This document shows positions 37,279 to 46,577 of a stretch of 64,000 nucleotides of DNA, in pieces; position 1 is the stretch's first letter, and each line of letters begins with the position of its first letter. This stretch comes from Devosia sp. Leaf420. GTDB taxonomy: Bacteria; Pseudomonadota; Alphaproteobacteria; Rhizobiales; Devosiaceae. The notes below the pieces were generated by a model. That model saw only the letters and a program-made list of their open reading frames with translations. It ran no database searches and had not been told where the DNA came from. The stretch is taken from positions 1 to 64,000 of the forward strand of contig NZ_LMQU01000015.1 of the NCBI RefSeq assembly GCF_001425445.1. The letters are read 5' to 3'. Position numbers and translations under genes: made by a program.

Positions 37279-38159
37279 CCGATATCAGCGCGCCGGTTCC
37301 TGCCGTCCGTATGCGTAGCCCGCTCTGGTTTGCCTGGCGGCGGTTTCTTTCGAATAAGGCCGCCGTCGTTGGCGGCGCGGTGCTCACGGTCCTCATCCTG
37401 ATGGCGATTTTTGCGCCTCTGATCACGCCCTATGACCCGGAGGCACAGAGCTTCCTCACCGAAGCGCTTGCCTTTCCCTCTGCCCAGCATTGGTTTGGCA
37501 TCGACAATCTCGGCCGCGATTTCTATTCGCGCGTCGTCTATGGCGCGCGCGTTTCCCTGACCATCGGCTTCACGGCCGCCCTCTTTAGTGTGCTCGTCGG
37601 CATTCCTCTCGGCGCGCTTGCCGGCTATTTTGGCGGCCGCGTCGATTGGACCATCATGCGGGTCATTGAGATATTCTCGGTGGTTCCGCCTTTGTTGGCA
37701 GCCTTATTGCTCGGCGCGATCACCCGCGGTGGTTATGGCACCATCGTCTTCATCGTTGCACTTTTTGGCTGGGTGCAGGTCTGCCTCCTCGTCCGCGCGC
37801 AGATAAAGGCCTTCCGCGAGAAGGAATTCGTTCGCGCCGCCCAGGCGCTCGGTGCTTCGCCCTGGTATATCATCCGGCGCCATCTCATCCCCAATTCGAT
37901 CAGCCCGATCATCATTGGCTTCGTGCTGTCCATTCCGCTCGCCATGATGCTCGAAGCCAGCCTCAGTTTCCTCGGCGTCGGCGTTCCCCCGCCCACGCCG
38001 ACCTGGGGGCAGATGATCAATGAAGGCATCGACTTCATGTTCTTTTACTGGCACCTGGCCGTCTTCCCGACCGCCGCGCTTGCCATCACCGTGCTCGCGA
38101 CCTCGCTTTTCGGCGATGGCCTGCGCGACGCGCTCGATCCGACCCTGAAAGGCCGCTAA
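37275..38159 (+). CDS. DppC-type ABC transporter permease
   Basis: A 294-residue permease: ITPYDPEAQ after TM1, HWFGIDNLGRDFYSRVVYGAR (DppC hallmark), EAA loop EFVRAAQALGASPWYIIRRHLIPN, and PTWGQMINEG. ATG 37275 overlaps the upstream stop by 4 bases; longer frames upstream are read-through of the other permease. The next gene starts 2 bases after its stop. Confidence 0.95.
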   Translation: MTDISAPVPAVRMRSPLWFAWRRFLSNKAAVVGGAVLTVLILMAIFAPLITPYDPEAQSFLTEALAFPSAQHWFGIDNLGRDFYSRVVYGARVSLTIGFTAALFSVLVGIPLGALAGYFGGRVDWTIMRVIEIFSVVPPLLAALLLGAITRGGYGTIVFIVALFGWVQVCLLVRAQIKAFREKEFVRAAQALGASPWYIIRRHLIPNSISPIIIGFVLSIPLAMMLEASLSFLGVGVPPPTPTWGQMINEGIDFMFFYWHLAVFPTAALAITVLATSLFGDGLRDALDPTLKGR

Positions 38160-38161
38160 CC

Positions 38162-39367
38162 GTGTCCGACAATCTCGCCCGTCAGTTCCTCATCCGCGAG
38201 GACGTGACCTTTCTCAATCACGGCTCTTTCGGTGCCTGCCCGCGTCCGGTGTTTGAAACCTATCAGGCGTTTCAGCTTGAGCTCGAGAGCGAACCGGTGG
38301 AATTCCTCGGTCGCCGCCTCAACGACCTGATGCGCACGCCGCGCGAGGCCGTTGCGGCAGAATTGGGCGCGGCCCCAACCAATATCGCCGCGGTCATGAA
38401 TGCGACAAGCGGCCTCAACGTCGTGGCGCAGTCGCTCCCGCTCAAGCCCGGCGACCAGATCCTGACGACCGACCACGAATATTCAGCGCTCGAAAAGACC
38501 TGGGCTTATGTCTGCCGCAAGACCGGCGCCGAAATCGTCGTCGTAAAAGTGCCGATGCCGCTGGTTTCCGAGGACGCCTTTACCGACGCCATTATCGCCG
38601 GCATGACCGACCGCACCAAGGTCCTGTTTCTCAGCCACATTACCTCGCCAACCGCCTTGGTCTTCCCCATCGCGCGGTCCATTGCCGAGGCGCGTAAGCG
38701 CGGTATTTGGTCGGTCATCGATGGCGCCCATACGCCGGGCCATATTCCACTGTCGCTCGATGCGCTCGGCGCCGATTTCTATTCCGGCAATTGCCATAAG
38801 TGGATGATGACCCCCAAGGGCTCGGCCTTCCTCCACGCCCGCCCCGAAGTGCAGGGCCTGCTCGATCCGCTCGTGATCAGTCACGGCTGGACCAAGGAGT
38901 CCAAGGAGCCCGGCGCGCAGGGCGCCTTCGGCAATTCGCCATTCATCGATGGCATCGAGGTTCAGGGCACGCGTGATCCCTCGGCCTGGCTCACCGTGCC
39001 TGCAGCGATCGCGTTCCGGAAGGAAAACGACTGGCTCTCGATTGCCGATCATTGTCGGCAATTGGCGCAGGACACTGCGCGCCGGCTTGGCGAATTGACG
39101 AGTCTTGCTCCGCTCAGCAGCCCGGAATTTTCGGCCCCGCAAATGGTGGCCATGCCCATCCCCGAATGCGACACAGCCGAAATTCACAAGCTGCTCTTCG
39201 AGCGCTATCGCGTCGAAATTCCAGTGTTCAAATGGCAGGACCATTGCATCGCCCGCCTCTCGGTTCAGGGCTACAATTCCAAGCCGCAAATGGACAAGCT
39301 GATCGACGCCCTCTCCGAGCTTCTCGATCTCGGATCGTTGCGAGGTCGTGCAGCAAGCCAGGGCTGA
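38162..39367 (+). CDS. Class V aminotransferase (isopenicillin-N epimerase-like)
   Basis: A 401-residue PLP enzyme, fold type I. FLNHGSFGACP at the N-terminus is the subgroup hallmark; VIDGAHTPGH holds the Asp that contacts the pyridine nitrogen and SGNCHKWMMTPKG the PLP lysine. Relatives include isopenicillin-N epimerase, ergothioneine C-S lyase EgtE, and cysteine desulfhydrases, so epimerase, lyase or aminotransferase are all possible. GTG start directly after the importer permease, so it probably acts on the imported amino-acid-like compound. Confidence 0.9.
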   Translation: MSDNLARQFLIREDVTFLNHGSFGACPRPVFETYQAFQLELESEPVEFLGRRLNDLMRTPREAVAAELGAAPTNIAAVMNATSGLNVVAQSLPLKPGDQILTTDHEYSALEKTWAYVCRKTGAEIVVVKVPMPLVSEDAFTDAIIAGMTDRTKVLFLSHITSPTALVFPIARSIAEARKRGIWSVIDGAHTPGHIPLSLDALGADFYSGNCHKWMMTPKGSAFLHARPEVQGLLDPLVISHGWTKESKEPGAQGAFGNSPFIDGIEVQGTRDPSAWLTVPAAIAFRKENDWLSIADHCRQLAQDTARRLGELTSLAPLSSPEFSAPQMVAMPIPECDTAEIHKLLFERYRVEIPVFKWQDHCIARLSVQGYNSKPQMDKLIDALSELLDLGSLRGRAASQG

Positions 39368-39423
39368 CAAAGTAGGCAAACTGTGGTGAAAGGTGGCCCG
39401 CGCCGCTGTGAAGGAATGACGCC

Positions 39424-40149
39424 GTGAGCCAGGCAGCACTCGACTATCTCGAGCCGCTCGAAACCCGCACGCGTGGCGTAGCGGTGCTCGATGCGCTTGC
39501 CGATATGGTCGAGAGATCGGGCCTCACGATTGGCGATCGTCTTCCGCCCGAAGTTTCGCTTGCGGCAACTCTCGGCGTCGGCCGTTCCACCATCCGCGAA
39601 GCGCTCAACCGCTGGGAAGGCCTCGGCATCATCCGCCGCCGCCGCGGCGATGGCACCTATCTTTCGGCACGCGTCCAGACCTCGCGCGGCCTCGTCCCCA
39701 CCATGGTGCGGCTTGAAGGCGAAGCGTTGCTGCGCCTCCTTGAAATCCGCCGGACGCTTGAAAACGACGTCGTCCGCAAGGCGACGATAAAAGCGACGCC
39801 GGCCCAGCGCGAAGACATTGGGCGTCTCTGCACGGCGCTGCTCGTCGATGTCGATGCCGGCCTCCCTTGGCGCAAGGCCGACCACGCTTTCCACGGCGCC
39901 ATCTACGACGCTTCCGGCAATCCCATGTATGGCCAGCTTCTGGTCAATCTCGACGATGCCCTCGAGCGTGGCGGCAAGTCACCCTTTTCGGCCGATGCCT
40001 TCGGCCTCGATTCCTTCCCGATCCATCGCGATCTGGCCGACGCAATCCTTGCTCAAAACCCCGATGCCGCCGTGGATGCCATCGGCCGCATCATCGATGT
40101 GGTCGAGCGCGAAGTGCAGGCCATCATCGATGGCGACAAGCTGAGTTGA
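39424..40149 (+). CDS. GntR-family (FadR/FCD) regulator of the peptide-type importer
   Basis: A 241-residue regulator: winged helix (RLPPEVSLAATLGVGRSTIREALNRWEGLGIIRRRRGDGTY) and FCD domain with the metal-ligand-like DHAFHGAIYDASGNP. GTG start at 39,424. It is last in the importer operon, 56 bases after the aminotransferase, so probably autoregulated. Confidence 0.92.
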   Translation: MSQAALDYLEPLETRTRGVAVLDALADMVERSGLTIGDRLPPEVSLAATLGVGRSTIREALNRWEGLGIIRRRRGDGTYLSARVQTSRGLVPTMVRLEGEALLRLLEIRRTLENDVVRKATIKATPAQREDIGRLCTALLVDVDAGLPWRKADHAFHGAIYDASGNPMYGQLLVNLDDALERGGKSPFSADAFGLDSFPIHRDLADAILAQNPDAAVDAIGRIIDVVEREVQAIIDGDKLS

Positions 40150-40165
40150 AGTTCAGCACCATCGG

Positions 40166-41620
40166 CTATCCAAATCGCTGATTGAACGCCCGCAGGTCCT
40201 GATAGAGCGCGCGATAGTGTTCAAAACGGTCGGTATAGAAATTGACGCGTTTAGGATCCGGCTCGAAGCTGCGCTCGAATTGGACGAGCCTGCGCACCGC
40301 ATCCGGCAGCGATGGGAATGCTCCGCTCCCCACGCCCGCGATGATCGCAGCGCCAAGCGCGGCTGCAGCGGGAATGCTGGTGCGAGTCAGGGTTTTTCCC
40401 AGAACGTCGGCGCGGATCTGGCACCAGATATCGGAGCGCGCGCCGCCACCGCTAATGCGGATGCGTTCGGGGCTTATGCCCGCTGAACCTTCCAGCGCCT
40501 GGAACGCCCAGCGCACCGAGTGCGCCACCCCTTCCATCACCGCGAGCGTCAGTTGCTCGGGGCCGGAATTGGTATCGAGCCGCGCGAAAACGCCCCGGGA
40601 TGAGGCGTCCCAAATGGGCGCGCGTTCCCCAGCGAGGTGCGGCAAGAAGATCGGTGTGGTCTCGGTGAGCGTCTCCGTCGAAGCGCGTTCGATCAAGTCT
40701 GCCGGCGAGCGGCCAAGAAGCGTTGCGAGCCAGGTCATCGACGCGCCACCCGATTGGGTTGGCGCGGCATGCATGCGGATACCCTCATAGGGCGGAAACA
40801 GGATTACGCCCGCCGTTGGGATAACCGTATCCGAGACGATACCGGGGATTTCGCTGGTCCCCGATTGATACATGGCATCGCCATTGGCAACGACACCGCA
40901 GCCGAACATGCCTGCCCAGGCATCCATGGCGCCAACCATAACGGGGGTGCCGGCAAAGGGGAGCCCGGCATCCATGCGCCCCACCTGATGATGAAACGGG
41001 TAAAGCGGTGGCAGTTTGGCCGCGGCTGAATCGACGAGGGCGAGGAGCGCATCGACATAGCGCCCAGCCGTATCGACCAGCCCCACGGCCGCGACCGCAT
41101 CGCTCGCCACTTCACCGGTCAGCTTGAGTGCGATGAAATCCTTGGGCAACAGCACATGCCGCGTTGCGTCCCAATTCTGCGGCTCCGTCCGGGCGACGAA
41201 GGCCATGCGGGAGAGGGCGTGACTGGCGTCGATCGGCACCGGTCCGCCAAACCACGCGTTTTTTTGCTCAATGCTCACCTGTCGGTCGAGCTGCGCCGCG
41301 TCGTCCGCCGCCCGCGTGTCCTGCCAGGTGATACCGGGCCGCAGCGTCTCTCCCCGCGCATCGACAAAGACGTGGGAATTGACCTGCGAGGTCAGGCCGA
41401 TGCCTATCAACCGCGACGGTTCTACCATTTCGGCGAAATGTCCAAGTGCGCCGAAAACGCCGCGGAGCCAATCTTCCGGCCTTTGCTCGGCCATGCCGGG
41501 GCTGGTACGAAAGGTGGAATGGGGATGCTCGAAGCTTGCCAATTGCTGACCCAATGCATCGATCAATGTGGCTTTGGTTGCCGTTGTCCCGATGTCGATC
41601 CCGATCAGGCAAAATTCCAT
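40166..41620 (-). CDS. FGGY-family carbohydrate kinase
   Basis: A 484-residue sugar kinase (xylulokinase-like branch). ATP phosphate loop LIGIDIGTTATKATLID, middle AGERAPIWDASSRGVF, and C-terminal ISGGGARSDIWCQIRADVLGK. ATG 41620 follows GGGGGAGAA by a few bases; the frame extends upstream without a ribosome site. It is divergent from an Rbs-type importer and should phosphorylate the imported sugar or polyol. Confidence 0.92.
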   Translation of the reverse strand: MEFCLIGIDIGTTATKATLIDALGQQLASFEHPHSTFRTSPGMAEQRPEDWLRGVFGALGHFAEMVEPSRLIGIGLTSQVNSHVFVDARGETLRPGITWQDTRAADDAAQLDRQVSIEQKNAWFGGPVPIDASHALSRMAFVARTEPQNWDATRHVLLPKDFIALKLTGEVASDAVAAVGLVDTAGRYVDALLALVDSAAAKLPPLYPFHHQVGRMDAGLPFAGTPVMVGAMDAWAGMFGCGVVANGDAMYQSGTSEIPGIVSDTVIPTAGVILFPPYEGIRMHAAPTQSGGASMTWLATLLGRSPADLIERASTETLTETTPIFLPHLAGERAPIWDASSRGVFARLDTNSGPEQLTLAVMEGVAHSVRWAFQALEGSAGISPERIRISGGGARSDIWCQIRADVLGKTLTRTSIPAAAALGAAIIAGVGSGAFPSLPDAVRRLVQFERSFEPDPKRVNFYTDRFEHYRALYQDLRAFNQRFG

Positions 41621-41643
41621 GCCCGTTCTCCCCCGAATCCAGC

Positions 41644-41687
41644 TTGCCGTCCGGCAGGCGCCCCTTATAGTGCCTTGAAGCACAAGG
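41644..41687 (+). promoter_or_regulatory. Promoter and operator of the Rbs-type importer
   Basis: TTGCCG (41644-41649), 16-base spacer, TATAGT (41666-41671); the dyad CCTTG-AAGCA-CAAGG (41673-41687) covers the expected start point, a repressor position. No LacI or DeoR gene is adjacent, so the regulator is unknown. Confidence 0.5.
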
Positions 41688-41737
41688 ATAACAACCGCCC
41701 GCTGCCCCGCTGGCGGAGATAGCAGGAGGGCTGTCTC

Positions 41738-42670
41738 GTGTCGCTCAATAAATCCACCCTGGCTTTAGCCGGTATTCTTCTCGCGACGACCGCTCTTGGC
41801 ACAGGCGCTGCCTTTGCTCAGGCCAAGGTCGCCATCGTCACGCCCTATATGGCTCAGCCCGGCACCCAGTTTTACGTCGAAGCCTTCCAGGCCGTCGCCG
41901 ACGAAAATGACTGGGACGTCAATGTGATCGATACGGCCGGCGATGTTGCCGCCGTCATCAGCCGTATGGAAGATCTCGTCGTCCAGAACGTCGATGCCAT
42001 CGTCATCAATGTCGATCCGACCCAGGTGACCGCTGGTCTCCAGGCCGCCAAGGATGCCGGCATTCCCGTCTTCGGCATGGATGCCGGCGCCGATCCGCTG
42101 CTCGTCACCAATGTGACGTCCAATGGCTATGCCATGGCCGCCGAAACCTCGACCTATGTTGCCGATCGCATCAAGGGCGAAGGCAATGTCGTCATGTTCG
42201 TCTTCGAGGCTTTCCCGCCGGTGCAGGTCCGCGGCGTTGTCGCCGATGCGGTCTTCGGCAACTATCCCGATATCAAGGTGCTCGATCGCGTGACCCCGGA
42301 CGTCGCCGATGGCGGCATTGCCGATAGCCGCGCCAAGATGGAAGCGATCCTCGCCGCCAATCCCGAGCCGGGCAGCATTAAGGCCGTCTGGGCGGCATGG
42401 GATCAGCCAGCTCTCGGCGCGCTGCAGGCCATCGAAGACGCCGGTCGTTCCGGCGAAGGCATCGTCATCACCGGCATCGACGCCAATCCCCAGGCCCGCG
42501 AAGCCATCGCCGCCGGCGGCAATTTCGAAGCCTCCGTCGCCCAGGATTTTTCCGGCATCGGCGCGACCACGGCTGATGCCGTTGCCCGCGTACTGGCTGG
42601 CGAAGAAATCCTGCAGTCGGTCACCTATGTGCCTACCAAGCTGATCACCAAGGCTAACGCCACCGAGTAA
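41738..42670 (+). CDS. Sugar ABC transporter substrate-binding protein (RbsB-like)
   Basis: A 310-residue periplasmic protein. The signal peptide ends GAAFA before QAKVAIV. The fold markers VAIVTPYMAQPGTQFYVE and VDAIVINVDPTQV fit peripla_BP_4 (ribose/xylose-type). GTG start, preceded by AGGAGGG at 41,724. First gene of an SBP-ATPase-permease operon. Confidence 0.93.
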   Translation: MSLNKSTLALAGILLATTALGTGAAFAQAKVAIVTPYMAQPGTQFYVEAFQAVADENDWDVNVIDTAGDVAAVISRMEDLVVQNVDAIVINVDPTQVTAGLQAAKDAGIPVFGMDAGADPLLVTNVTSNGYAMAAETSTYVADRIKGEGNVVMFVFEAFPPVQVRGVVADAVFGNYPDIKVLDRVTPDVADGGIADSRAKMEAILAANPEPGSIKAVWAAWDQPALGALQAIEDAGRSGEGIVITGIDANPQAREAIAAGGNFEASVAQDFSGIGATTADAVARVLAGEEILQSVTYVPTKLITKANATE

Positions 42671-42711
42671 TTGGTCACTTGTCCGAAACAGCTTTAGGGC
42701 AGGGGCCGGCT

Positions 42712-44232
42712 ATGGCCCCTCCCATCCCGCTTCTCTCCGCCACATCCGTCACCAAGGCCTATGCCGGCGTTCCGGCCCTGTCCGGGGCCAGTCTCGTCGT
42801 TGCGCCAGGTGAAATTCACGCCCTTATGGGCGAAAATGGCGCTGGCAAATCGACGCTGATCAAAATCCTCGCCGGTGTCGTCGCTCCGGACACGGCCGAT
42901 ATCGCGATCGACGGCACGCCGGTCAGCATCGAGTCGACCAAGGCTGCATATCGCCTGGGCCTCCGTTTTATCCATCAGGAATTCAACGTCGTCCCAACCC
43001 TGTCTGTCGCCGAAAACATCTTCATGGGCCGCCGCTATCCGCGCCGCGCCGGCATTTTCGTCGATTGGGCGGAGTTGAACCGTCAGGCTCAGCGCGCGCT
43101 GGATCGTTTGGGCATCGACCATATCGACCCGCGTCAGAACCTTGGCACGCTCGGTCTTGGCGATCAGATGCTCGTCCGCATCTCCGCCGCGTTGCTCGAC
43201 GATGCCAAACTCTACGTCATGGACGAGCCCACAGCCGCGCTCACCGCCGACGAGAGCCAACGCTTGTTCCGCGTCCTCCGCGAAATCCGCGCCTCCGGCA
43301 GCTCGGTTCTTTACGTCTCTCACCGCCTCGACGAGGTGATGATGCTTTGCGACAAAGCCACCGTGCTGCGCGACGGACGCTCGATCGATAGCGGCGCCCT
43401 GACCAACATCACCCACGACGATCTCGTCGCCCTGATGATCGGTAGAAAAGTCGAGGAAGCCTATCCCAAGGCCGTCGTCGCGCCGCGCGAGGCCACCGTC
43501 TTTTCAGCCACTAACCTCGTCAGCCCCGGCCTCAAACCCACCAGCTTCTCTCTCCGCGAAGGCGAAGTTCTGGGCATTGCCGGCCTCTCCGGTTCCGGCC
43601 AAAGCGAACTCATCCGCGCCATTTTCGGCGATGCCCGCATGACCGCGGGCACAATGTCCCTCGGCAACGCGCCCTATGCGCCGTTCTCCCCCGCTACTGC
43701 CTGGCAAAGCGGCGTGGCCTATGTCCCGCGCGAACGCCGCGCCGAAGGCCTCATCATGCGCCGGCCGATCTACGAGAACATCACGCTTGCGCACCTCAAG
43801 CGCCAGAGCAGCGCCGGTACCTGGCTGACCCCCAACCGCGAAAAGCGCTTTACCGCCGACCTCGGCGCCAATATGCGCCTCAAAGCCGTCGGTCCGGGTC
43901 AGGACGTCATCGAACTGAGCGGCGGCAATCAGCAAAAGGTCGTCTTCGCCAAGGCGGTCGCGGGCGATCCGCGTTTGTTGCTGCTCGAAGAACCCACCCG
44001 CGGGGTCGATGTCGGCGCCAAATTCGACATCTATTCCATCATCCGCGAGCGCACCGCCAAGGGTTCTGGCGTCATCCTCGTCTCCTCCGATCTCCCCGAA
44101 CTGATCGGCCTTTGCGATCGCATCGCCATCATGCGCGATGGCGCCATCACCACCATTGTCGACGCCGCAGGTCTGCGCGAAGACGATCTCGTCAATCTCT
44201 GTTATGGCCGGACCACCGGCATGGTTGCCTAA
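42712..44232 (+). CDS. Sugar ABC transporter ATPase (RbsA-like, two domains)
   Basis: A 506-residue double ATPase: first domain GENGAGKST, second domain with degenerate P-loop GLSGSGQSE and intact signature LSGGNQQKVVFAKAV, EEPTRGVDVGAKFDIY. The inactive second Walker A is normal for RbsA. ATG 42712 follows AGGGG; a TTG at 42,679 would give 11 more residues. It precedes the permease by 4 bases. Confidence 0.93.
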   Translation: MAPPIPLLSATSVTKAYAGVPALSGASLVVAPGEIHALMGENGAGKSTLIKILAGVVAPDTADIAIDGTPVSIESTKAAYRLGLRFIHQEFNVVPTLSVAENIFMGRRYPRRAGIFVDWAELNRQAQRALDRLGIDHIDPRQNLGTLGLGDQMLVRISAALLDDAKLYVMDEPTAALTADESQRLFRVLREIRASGSSVLYVSHRLDEVMMLCDKATVLRDGRSIDSGALTNITHDDLVALMIGRKVEEAYPKAVVAPREATVFSATNLVSPGLKPTSFSLREGEVLGIAGLSGSGQSELIRAIFGDARMTAGTMSLGNAPYAPFSPATAWQSGVAYVPRERRAEGLIMRRPIYENITLAHLKRQSSAGTWLTPNREKRFTADLGANMRLKAVGPGQDVIELSGGNQQKVVFAKAVAGDPRLLLLEEPTRGVDVGAKFDIYSIIRERTAKGSGVILVSSDLPELIGLCDRIAIMRDGAITTIVDAAGLREDDLVNLCYGRTTGMVA

Positions 44233-44236
44233 GAAC

Positions 44237-45196
44237 ATGGTCTTCATCCGCCGCTATGGCACCCTGATCGGCTTCGTCGCCATCCTCGTTTTCTTCTCCG
44301 TCATGCTCCCCGGCACGTTCCCGACGGCGCGCAACTGGCTCAACATCACCCAGCAGACCTCCATGCTGATGGTCGTCGCGGCCGGCATGACGGTCGTCAT
44401 GGTCATGGGTGATTTCGATCTTTCGGTCGGCTCTGCCGCGAGCCTTGCAGGCATCGTCGCAGCCCTGATGATGGTCGCCGGTCAACCGATCTGGGCCGCC
44501 GTTTCGGTTTCGCTTTTGGTCGGCCTCCTCGGCGGCGCCTTCAATGGCGCCATGGTCAGCCTTGTCGGCATCCTCCCGTTCATCGCGACCCTGGCGACCA
44601 TGACCATGTTTTCGGGCCTCGCCTTTGTTGTCAGCGGCGGCAAGACCATTTCGGGCCGCGCCATCCCCGAGGACTTTGGCAATTTCGCCCGCGCCGGCAT
44701 TCCGCTCGGCGAATGGGGCGGCGTCGCCATCAGCCTCCCCAATCTCTCCATCATCGCTATCGTGGTAATCCTCGCGGTCTGGGTCCTTCTCGAGCAAACC
44801 ACCTTCGGCCGCCGCCTCTACGCCATCGGCGGCAATATGGAAGCCGCTCATCTGAGCGGCATTGCCGTCAAGCGCCTCAGGCTCATCGCCTTCTCGTTGA
44901 CTGGTCTTGCCGCCGCCGCTGGCGGTTTGATGTATGCGAGCCGCGTCGCCTCGGCCAATCCGGTCCAGGGCAGTGGCCTCATGCTCAATGCCATCGCCGC
45001 GGTCTTTCTCGGCACCACCATGAGCCGTCACGGCGAGCCCCGCATTCTCGCCACTGTCGTCGGGGTCATCGTGCTGGGCGTCCTCGACAATGGCCTCACC
45101 CAGATGAGCGTCGATAGCTATATCCGTCAGGTTCTTGTCGGCGCGCTCATTCTCGTCGCCGTCGGCGCCGGCTCAATCGGCCAAAAGCGCCGCTGA
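44237..45196 (+). CDS. Sugar ABC transporter permease (RbsC-like)
   Basis: A 319-residue BPD_transp_2 permease with 8-10 TMs. The family motif GDFDLSVGSAASLAGI follows TM2-3, and GRRLYAIGGNMEAAHLSGI marks the coupling region. ATG 44237 lies just after the ATPase stop. Last gene of the operon. Confidence 0.93.
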   Translation: MVFIRRYGTLIGFVAILVFFSVMLPGTFPTARNWLNITQQTSMLMVVAAGMTVVMVMGDFDLSVGSAASLAGIVAALMMVAGQPIWAAVSVSLLVGLLGGAFNGAMVSLVGILPFIATLATMTMFSGLAFVVSGGKTISGRAIPEDFGNFARAGIPLGEWGGVAISLPNLSIIAIVVILAVWVLLEQTTFGRRLYAIGGNMEAAHLSGIAVKRLRLIAFSLTGLAAAAGGLMYASRVASANPVQGSGLMLNAIAAVFLGTTMSRHGEPRILATVVGVIVLGVLDNGLTQMSVDSYIRQVLVGALILVAVGAGSIGQKRR

Positions 45197-45225
45197 GATC
45201 GGTAGCCATTTGCCATTAAGCGAAA

Positions 45226-45247
45226 CAACCCCGCCGAAGCGGGGTTG
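45226..45247 (-). terminator. Terminator between convergent genes
   Basis: A perfect 9-bp stem CAACCCCGC/GCGGGGTTG with CGAA loop; the minus strand continues TTTCGCTT, so it serves mainly the DoxX-like gene. Confidence 0.65.
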
Positions 45248-45261
45248 CTGGGGTTCAGTGC

Positions 45262-46446
45262 TCAGGGCTGGGGCGAGTGCACCATGCCATGGGGTTGTTC
45301 GGCGTTCGGCATATGCGTCAGGAGTTCGGTATTGGGCGCCAGCGGTTCTGTCCGCACGGCATCGCCGTAGAACACCGTGTGTAGCCCCCAATAGCTTCCC
45401 GCAATGATCACCATGGCAGCGAGGAGACCCGCAGGCACTGCGCCAATTGCCGGCATCAGCGTTTTGAGGCGTGGGCCCGATGGCGTCGGATCGGCAGCTA
45501 TCAGGAACAGCGTGCCCATTATCAGGGCGTGACCGACGAGATCGATACGGCCGAAGGGATAGACCGCGGTGGTGAAAATCACCAGCAGCGCCACGGCCGA
45601 CAGTCGGCGAATCAACGGCGTCCAAAGAAGGCCAAAACCCATGGTGAATTCAGCGACGCCCGCCATGGGAATGAACGTGTCCCGCGGCATGCCGAAGGTC
45701 AGGTAGGGCCGTTCTTCGACAAGCGGATAGAACCATTCGGCATAGGCGAACTTTTCAAGGCTCGACCACATCAGCGCAATGGCGACACCCCAGCGAAGCA
45801 CGGCAAATCGGTGCTTATACCACTTGCTCTCCGGAGCGCTGGCAAGCGCCAGATATCCGGCGACGCCGACGCCAAGCGCCAGATAGTCGAGCAGGTGGAA
45901 GAAGTCATAGTCGCGCAGCGCAATGACCCAGAGCCCGATAATGCCCGCCGCAGCCAGCGGCATGGTCCGGCGCGAGAATACCAGCAGCGCGATCAGCAAT
46001 TGCAGCCACGAGACCCACTCATTGGGCGTTTGCAGGTCTGGCGTCAGATAAACCCCGCCAACGGCAAAGATCGCGACGAAGAAGGCACCGATAATGGCCC
46101 GCATGAAATCGTCCGACCGGGTCCAGAGCGGCGCGCTCGCCCAGTCAAGTCCGCTGCTGACCGCGCTGCCAAACTTGCCTTTTGCAATGACGACCGTTGC
46201 CGCGAAGAAGGCAAGGACCAGCACAATACCGAGCCAGAACCAGCCATTGGCCAGCGTGCTGGTGATCGGGGCAGGCGCAGCGCCCACCACGTAGGGTGCA
46301 AACCATTTGACATGGGCATAAGCGGGCGTTGCGGCGCCGAACCCCGCGAGAAGAACGCCGAGCGGTAGGCCCAGGGAAAGCCGGCGTCCAGCCCCCCTGC
46401 GCAGTGTGGCGACGGTTCCTTGGTGCACTATCACTTGCGACTCCAT
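45262..46446 (-). CDS. DoxX-like multi-spanning membrane protein
   Basis: About 394 residues. An N-terminal signal-like segment ends AYAHVKWFAPY, followed by about ten hydrophobic helices; the C-terminal half (FAYAEWFYPLVEERP, MPRDTFIPMAGVAEFTMGFGLL) resembles DoxX/terminal-oxidase-associated proteins. Function unknown. The ATG at 46,446 is preferred over 46,479 or 46,500 because the FNR box at 46,503 then sits at a normal activator distance. It is divergent from a DUF305 gene, so both may answer to low oxygen or metal stress. Confidence 0.7.
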   Translation of the reverse strand: MESQVIVHQGTVATLRRGAGRRLSLGLPLGVLLAGFGAATPAYAHVKWFAPYVVGAAPAPITSTLANGWFWLGIVLVLAFFAATVVIAKGKFGSAVSSGLDWASAPLWTRSDDFMRAIIGAFFVAIFAVGGVYLTPDLQTPNEWVSWLQLLIALLVFSRRTMPLAAAGIIGLWVIALRDYDFFHLLDYLALGVGVAGYLALASAPESKWYKHRFAVLRWGVAIALMWSSLEKFAYAEWFYPLVEERPYLTFGMPRDTFIPMAGVAEFTMGFGLLWTPLIRRLSAVALLVIFTTAVYPFGRIDLVGHALIMGTLFLIAADPTPSGPRLKTLMPAIGAVPAGLLAAMVIIAGSYWGLHTVFYGDAVRTEPLAPNTELLTHMPNAEQPHGMVHSPQP

Positions 46447-46502
46447 CAGTTCTGCAACGACTGCAGCTGAGGCCGGCATAAACGTGCATCGCCCATGCAT
46501 CC

Positions 46503-46516
46503 TTGATCTCGATCAA
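46503..46516. promoter_or_regulatory. FNR/FixK-type box in a divergent promoter
   Basis: TTGATCTCGATCAA, an exact match to TTGAT-n4-ATCAA. Its centre (46,509.5) is 41.5 bases from a start point near 46,551; the fitting -10 CATAGT is at 46,539-46,544 (DUF305 gene). In the other direction a start near 46,468 has TATGCC at the -10 position (DoxX-like gene). Confidence 0.75.
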
Positions 46517-46577
46517 ACGGCTCGGGAAATGGGCGCGGCATAGTCGGGCTAGCAACGAGGCCCAGGAGTCTGAGAAA

